A DNA stretch of 64,000 bases from Xanthocytophaga agilis (GTDB lineage Bacteria > Bacteroidota > Bacteroidia > Cytophagales > 172606-1): the NCBI RefSeq assembly GCF_030068605.1, contig NZ_JASJOU010000003.1, positions 558,001-622,000 on the forward strand, written 5' to 3'. The notes under the pieces were generated by a model, which worked only from the letters and a program-made list of their open reading frames with translations, was not told the origin of the DNA and did no database searches. The position numbers were made by a program, and so were the translations under genes. Below are positions 59,947-64,000 of the stretch, one piece after another. Numbering within the stretch: position 1 is the first letter of the stretch; every line of letters starts with the position of its first letter.

Positions 59947-60492
59947 ATGAATTCAACATCTTCTTCATCACATCCTAACCCACTACTTAAAATAGTGTAT
60001 TTGCTAGTAGCTAGTTTCTTTTTATCATGCTGTATGATAAGCTTTTTCAAACAACTGCGTCCTCAGATGTATCACTTCCTGATAGAGGGCCTTCTATTCA
60101 ATGACTCAGACAGCTATCATATTATCCGGGATGAGCCTGATAGTACTGAGACTCGTTGGTATTATGCTCTTACATCTTTCTTTGTTATCCCTTATTGTGG
60201 CTTAGGATTGATATATATTCTAAAAAAACAAATCATATGGAAATGGTGGATTATTTATACAAGCTTGCTTTTCATAGGCTACTGGCTTGGAATGCTCATT
60301 CGGATTGGCTTGCTTCGTCTAACATTTATGACATATACAAGGCAACCTGACCCAAAATACTTTTATAAATATTGGATCCCCTATTTCCATTTGGAAGAAT
60401 GGGGTATTAGAGGAGTGTTGAGTATGATTGTCCTAATTGTTGCAATTAATAAAGTAAAGACTTTCAATAAGAATAGAATGCTTAATTATTGA
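59947..60492 (+). CDS. Hypothetical membrane protein
   Basis: 181 residues with four hydrophobic stretches (IVYLLVASFFLSCCMISF, YALTSFFVIPYCGLGLIYIL, WWIIYTSLLFIGYWLGMLI, GVLSMIVLIVAINKV). No family was recognised. Its stop is 1 base away from the stop of the convergent gene at 60494. Confidence 0.7.
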   Translation: MNSTSSSSHPNPLLKIVYLLVASFFLSCCMISFFKQLRPQMYHFLIEGLLFNDSDSYHIIRDEPDSTETRWYYALTSFFVIPYCGLGLIYILKKQIIWKWWIIYTSLLFIGYWLGMLIRIGLLRLTFMTYTRQPDPKYFYKYWIPYFHLEEWGIRGVLSMIVLIVAINKVKTFNKNRMLNY

Positions 60493-60493
60493 T

Positions 60494-61033
60494 CTATTTC
60501 TTCTTTCGCTTCCACAAAAAGAAATAAACTCCAGTGACCATTCCTACATAAAGTACTCTGGATAGAATCTGTTCCCCTACAGAAACTGGCTTTGTAACCC
60601 AGCCAGATGGCAAGTAATCACTAAAAAACGAGGTTATAAATATAATTATGGCTTCAAGATGAAGAGATAGCCATATAAATAGTGATAACACCATGTTATG
60701 GCGAAGCTTTGGTATCCAGAAAAGTTGAGTCAAGACACTCCCTACTATTGTTGTAATCCATACGACAGAGCCATAAGGCTCTTTAATGTGCGTTATAAAT
60801 ACATACCGCTCCGCATAGGTATTACTCATGAAGTAAGTAAACGCTTCATGAAACCAAAAGTAAAAGACATATAAGCCGCACACAGCCATGAGCAGATTCA
60901 TTGCCTCCAACATAGTAACAGCTTCTTTTTGATAAGCATCAAAATAGACTTTAACAAGAAGAATAAATACGATTAGCCAAATCAGAAAAAAAGAATATCC
61001 CTGACTAATAAGAGAAGCAAAATAGTCTATCAC
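60494..61033 (-). CDS. Hypothetical membrane protein
   Basis: 179 residues from a GTG start at 61033; the first span begins directly after it (FFLIWLIVFILLVKVYF). Four or five membrane spans are seen, ending with a basic tail WKRKKK. It lies 42 bases after the gene at 61076 on the same strand, with which it is likely co-transcribed. No family was recognised. Confidence 0.7.
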   Translation of the reverse strand: MIDYFASLISQGYSFFLIWLIVFILLVKVYFDAYQKEAVTMLEAMNLLMAVCGLYVFYFWFHEAFTYFMSNTYAERYVFITHIKEPYGSVVWITTIVGSVLTQLFWIPKLRHNMVLSLFIWLSLHLEAIIIFITSFFSDYLPSGWVTKPVSVGEQILSRVLYVGMVTGVYFFLWKRKKK

Positions 61034-61075
61034 AAGACTGGTGTAATGAATGAAGACACAAAATAGATAAAAAAC

Positions 61076-61876
61076 CTACCTCTTTTGCTCATTCAAATAC
61101 ACGTCTCCATAGAACAGAGGTGGCATCAGCGTCATACCCATTGCATACAATGAATCGCGCTGAACATCTTTGGCGAGCTCTGCATTGATGAAATACAGGA
61201 ATATATGTCTGACAAAAGGAATCCACAACACCAGATTCCACCATTTGGGCTTTTTGGTAATCTCAACCAATATCCAGTTATTCAGAAAGGGAACAATAGC
61301 CAGCCAGGGCTCTTTGTTGTATTTCCTGAACAGAAAGAATAAACTTTCACCATAGATCAATATCAATGTATAAAAAAGTCTATTACCTGTAAGTCCTCCT
61401 ATAAACCCTACCAGATCCCATCTCAAAAACAATGCACTAAGAGGCTCTGTAATCAGCCCAGTCATATAGCGAAAGGCAGCAAAGGCAGGCATATAAGGTT
61501 CATTATGCACAAAGGAGTCTATTAAACCCAATATTCCTTGGGTATCATGTCTGATTTTAGGTAACGATTCAAAGTAGCCTACATAAAAAGCCACATTAAT
61601 CAGGTATTCCACTACATAAGAAAGAAAAATCACCAAAATAGAGATAATCAGTATATCCTTCAGTGAGATGTGAGTAGTATTTCGGAAATAATACAGATGC
61701 GTAAAGAGCAAGAGCAGAAAAGACATACCATTTGTAGGCAAAGCCACTACCATGAGTGCATCCATCCAGTTTTGTTCCTCTGGCTTATACAAAAACATCA
61801 GAACTATATTTCCTATGATAGAAAATAATGCATACACCAAACTGGATACTGAGGCAATTTTCAGATAATATTTCAT
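61076..61876 (-). CDS. Membrane protein with DUF5684-like C-terminus
   Basis: 266 residues with about seven hydrophobic segments. The C-terminal 70 residues (KEPWLAIVPFLNNWILVEIT, KPKWWNLVLWIPFVRHIFLY, INAELAKDVQRDSLYAMGMT, LMPPLFYGDVYL) match the pattern of DUF5684-type domains that recur at the C-termini of Bacteroidota membrane proteins. The N-terminal part is not recognised. The function is unknown. Confidence 0.72.
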   Translation of the reverse strand: MKYYLKIASVSSLVYALFSIIGNIVLMFLYKPEEQNWMDALMVVALPTNGMSFLLLLFTHLYYFRNTTHISLKDILIISILVIFLSYVVEYLINVAFYVGYFESLPKIRHDTQGILGLIDSFVHNEPYMPAFAAFRYMTGLITEPLSALFLRWDLVGFIGGLTGNRLFYTLILIYGESLFFLFRKYNKEPWLAIVPFLNNWILVEITKKPKWWNLVLWIPFVRHIFLYFINAELAKDVQRDSLYAMGMTLMPPLFYGDVYLNEQKR

Positions 61877-62151
61877 GAGATATATGTTGACTTATGGACT
61901 TCGGATAAAACACTACCAACAATCATGTTTCACAACAATCACACATAAGACAAAATATAGAATTAATCTGAAAGGGTTACTGTGGAGTGAAAAGGTATTT
62001 GTAAGAAGAATACATTAATTTGAGAAAGTATTTTTCATGAATGTATATAGATACTACAACTTACATTAGAAGTACTCTAACTCACCTTTACATATATGCC
62101 CTTTTCTCAAAAGATTAAGAGAAATGGGAAGAATAAAATATAACAAAAAAC
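61877..62151. other. Intergenic stretch upstream of the membrane protein gene
   Basis: About 275 bases without a gene. It should hold the promoter for the pair at 61076 and 60494. Nothing else was recognised. Confidence 0.5.
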
Positions 62152-62195
62152 GTGATAACAGAGGAAATACGACTTACTCTCTCCTCCATTATCAC
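62145..62195 (-). terminator. Terminator after the Tyr/Gly-rich gene
   Basis: GTGATAA (62152-62158) pairs with TTATCAC (62189-62195), with an inner GAGGA (62161-62165)/TCCTC (62182-62186) stem. Six U follow on the minus strand (62145-62150). It lies 30 bases after the stop at 62225. Confidence 0.75.
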
Positions 62196-62224
62196 AGTAT
62201 ACAAAAATCTATCTAAAAAGTGTC

Positions 62225-63667
62225 TTAATGTCGTCCACCCCCATGAAATCCTCCGCCATGAAAACCGCCTCCGGCAAAGCCACCACCGAATCCACCTGAA
62301 AATCCCTGACCTCCTCGAAACGATCCCCATGCCTGGGCATGTGATTCATTAGCCCGGAAATGATCCATGCGACTGGAATTTTCAAATGCAGGAACTCGTC
62401 CAGAACGCAGAGGTTGCTCCCGTACATTTCCCTGAGGCACAATAGCCTGATGTTGAGGCAGGAAATTTCGTCTGTTCAGATCAGTCCGGTTAGCCATAGG
62501 AGCTACAGGATTATGCACATAGTGATTACGGGCAACATTCCAGAAGGCATTATGAAAAGGCATGTAGGGCACACGAGGGGCATATTGATGATAAAAATTA
62601 CCATATGCGTGATACAATGCCGGATAGCGGTGATATCCGTAGGTAAAGAACCAGTTTGAATACGCAAAGGAAGGTAGCCCAAAAACCATCAGATTGCCAC
62701 CCGCACCAAAATAAAAGCCAGTTTGCATATACAATGGCATTGGATACCATAGAGCATAATCATACCAGTAGGGATAGCCAAACCAATACGAATAAGGACT
62801 TACCCCATAATAGTAATTGGTTGTAGTCGCTGCATTGGGGATAACAGTATCCGATACGGTATAGGCATAGTGATTGTCAGCAGCAAATTCTTTTGACGAC
62901 TTCTGCAGTTCCTGCAAAGCCTGCGGATCAGACTCCAGTTGCTGGCGATAAGCGGATACCTCCTGCTGATTTTTTGCCTGCAAGGTAGTATGTAACTCAG
63001 CCAGATGGTTACGTACCTGTTCCGGATCTGCTTTAAAACTATCCTCCAACTGCATGGTCAGGTCCATATGATCTGTTAACAGTGTCAATACTTCAGGCAT
63101 ATCAATTAATTTATTGAATGCATTCTGAGTTGCAGGACTATACGATGCAGTCAACTGATCAAATGCCTGAGCCGCATTCTGATTCATCTGATCTATCTTT
63201 ACCAGATCCGCAAAATGGTGATGATAGATATTCCATAACGCTTCTTTGGCATTCTGATCTTCTACCATTGCCTTCACACTGGTCTCAGAACTGCCTTTTC
63301 CCAGACCTGCCAGGGTATGTACTACCTGAGGATAACGGGCAACCTGGTAAAAATAATCCTGCTCTCTTTGGGAATGTGATTGAATCAAATCCTGAAACTG
63401 CTGGCTTGTCTGAGCCTGCATCCTTGAAATACGTGCCAGTAACTGAGGTGCTTCACTCGCAGTCAGAATAGCCTCACGTGTAGCACTATCATAGGGAGCT
63501 ATGGAAGAAACAATATCCTTATCCTGATTTTGCAATTGCTGAGTCAGGGTGGCAACTGGCTCTGTCTGATTAGTCGCAGGAGACTCTGCATTTTGAGCCA
63601 TAGTACTTTGCAGGCAGCTTATCAACAATAAGCTAGTAATCAAATATTGAAATGAATGAATTTTCAT
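62225..63667 (-). CDS. Secreted Tyr/Gly/His-rich protein, unknown function
   Basis: Started at the ATG at 63667 (signal peptide MKIHSFQYLITSLLLISCLQ), giving 480 residues. Residues about 30-265 are helical and Gln-rich (QLQNQDKDIVSS, TLQAKNQQEVSAYRQQLESD), somewhat like a DUF3300 repeat. The middle is remarkable for aromatic residues (YYYGVSPYSYWFGYPYWYDY). The C-terminal 40 residues are Gly/Phe/His-rich (GGFAGGGFHGGGFHGGGRH). The mature protein has no cysteine of note. It could be an envelope or matrix component. I do not recognise a family. Confidence 0.72.
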   Translation of the reverse strand: MKIHSFQYLITSLLLISCLQSTMAQNAESPATNQTEPVATLTQQLQNQDKDIVSSIAPYDSATREAILTASEAPQLLARISRMQAQTSQQFQDLIQSHSQREQDYFYQVARYPQVVHTLAGLGKGSSETSVKAMVEDQNAKEALWNIYHHHFADLVKIDQMNQNAAQAFDQLTASYSPATQNAFNKLIDMPEVLTLLTDHMDLTMQLEDSFKADPEQVRNHLAELHTTLQAKNQQEVSAYRQQLESDPQALQELQKSSKEFAADNHYAYTVSDTVIPNAATTTNYYYGVSPYSYWFGYPYWYDYALWYPMPLYMQTGFYFGAGGNLMVFGLPSFAYSNWFFTYGYHRYPALYHAYGNFYHQYAPRVPYMPFHNAFWNVARNHYVHNPVAPMANRTDLNRRNFLPQHQAIVPQGNVREQPLRSGRVPAFENSSRMDHFRANESHAQAWGSFRGGQGFSGGFGGGFAGGGFHGGGFHGGGRH

Positions 63668-63790
63668 ATGCTTAAAAAATAAAACCAATAAACGGAAATA
63701 GAAGATACAGGAGGAGCCAAGAATCTTTTTGCAGCACTTAATTCTCTGTTAATTAATCTGTTACAAAAACTCCTGTACAAAAGCTATCGT

Positions 63791-64000
63791 CTAGCTGTTA
63801 TGTTTCTCCAGCCAGTTGTGGCAACGGGCAGTATAGTCTTTTAGTTGAGTAGTACTTATCTTCTCCCCCTTTTGTAATCTGGTTTCAAAGTTTTCACCAT
63901 CCTTGAGTAAAGCCTCTCCTTCCTGTTTAAGAGACGAAGTATCCTTGTTGACTCTCTGTCTCAAGTGTGCTACAGCAACGGTAAGCAATCGGGCTGTCGA
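63791..64000 (-). CDS. Hypothetical protein, C-terminal part (runs off right edge)
   Basis: On the minus strand the frame is open from 64000 to the stop at 63791, giving the last 69 residues of a longer protein. It is helical and Lys/Glu-rich (LKQEGEALLKDGENFETRLQ, DYTARCHNWLEK). The TTG at 63988 could act as a start, but no upstream stop is visible. No family was recognised. The gene ends about 120 bases before the Tyr/Gly-rich gene starts. Confidence 0.55.
   Translation of the reverse strand, partial: STARLLTVAVAHLRQRVNKDTSSLKQEGEALLKDGENFETRLQKGEKISTTQLKDYTARCHNWLEKHNS

Overview
The window looks like chromosome from a Bacteroidota bacterium, most likely of the order Cytophagales. The DNA is AT-rich. 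It carries a SusC/SusD pair with a TonB-dependent porin and an N-terminal carboxypeptidase-regulatory domain, a type IX secretion C-terminal sorting domain, a membrane-bound AraC regulator, FtsX-type permease debris, and start codons without clear Shine-Dalgarno sequences. No rRNA, tRNA, IS element or CRISPR array was found.

Region by region. 1-6.4 kb: a three-gene signalling operon on the minus strand, made of an RsbQ-like alpha/beta hydrolase, a 1500-residue GAF/multi-PAS histidine kinase and a receiver-PAS protein cut by the left edge. 7.0-21.7 kb: a polysaccharide-utilization-type locus, all on the minus strand: LacI regulator, SusC, SusD, myo-inositol oxygenase, an HGSNAT/NagX-like membrane acetyltransferase, a GH89 alpha-N-acetylglucosaminidase, a GH28, a purple-acid-type phosphatase and a second GH28. 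22-31.4 kb: a beta-propeller protein, a membrane AraC regulator beside a fusion of a carboxypeptidase-regulatory module to an M1 peptidase, a probable dispersed palindromic repeat, and an Imm35-like protein opposite an unknown protein. 31.5-45 kb: mixed metabolic genes (aldo/keto reductase with AraC, two-domain GH43, hydrolases, GNAT, siderophore-interacting protein with AraC, amidohydrolase). 45-48.4 kb: a tricorn-type protease. 48.5-55.5 kb: a minus-strand cluster of NAD(P)-dependent oxidoreductases and small redox-type enzymes with two AraC and one Crp/Fnr regulator, ending in the remnant of an FtsX-type permease. 56-64 kb: a secreted T9SS protein with internal duplication, a beta-hydroxyacid dehydrogenase, a 28-bp tandem palindromic array, three membrane proteins of unknown role, and a Tyr/Gly/His-rich secreted protein.

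The most interesting unit is the locus at 7-21.7 kb. Its enzymes would together handle a glycan containing alpha-linked GlcN/GlcNAc, a uronic acid, phosphate and myo-inositol. That matches the published headgroup of plant glycosylinositol phosphorylceramides (GlcN(Ac)-GlcA-inositol-phosphate) and also recalls the lysosomal NAGLU/HGSNAT pair. The substrate is an inference. The second notable unit is the RsbQ-like hydrolase joined to a multi-PAS histidine kinase. The third is the non-coding 28-bp palindromic tandem array at 59.6-59.9 kb.
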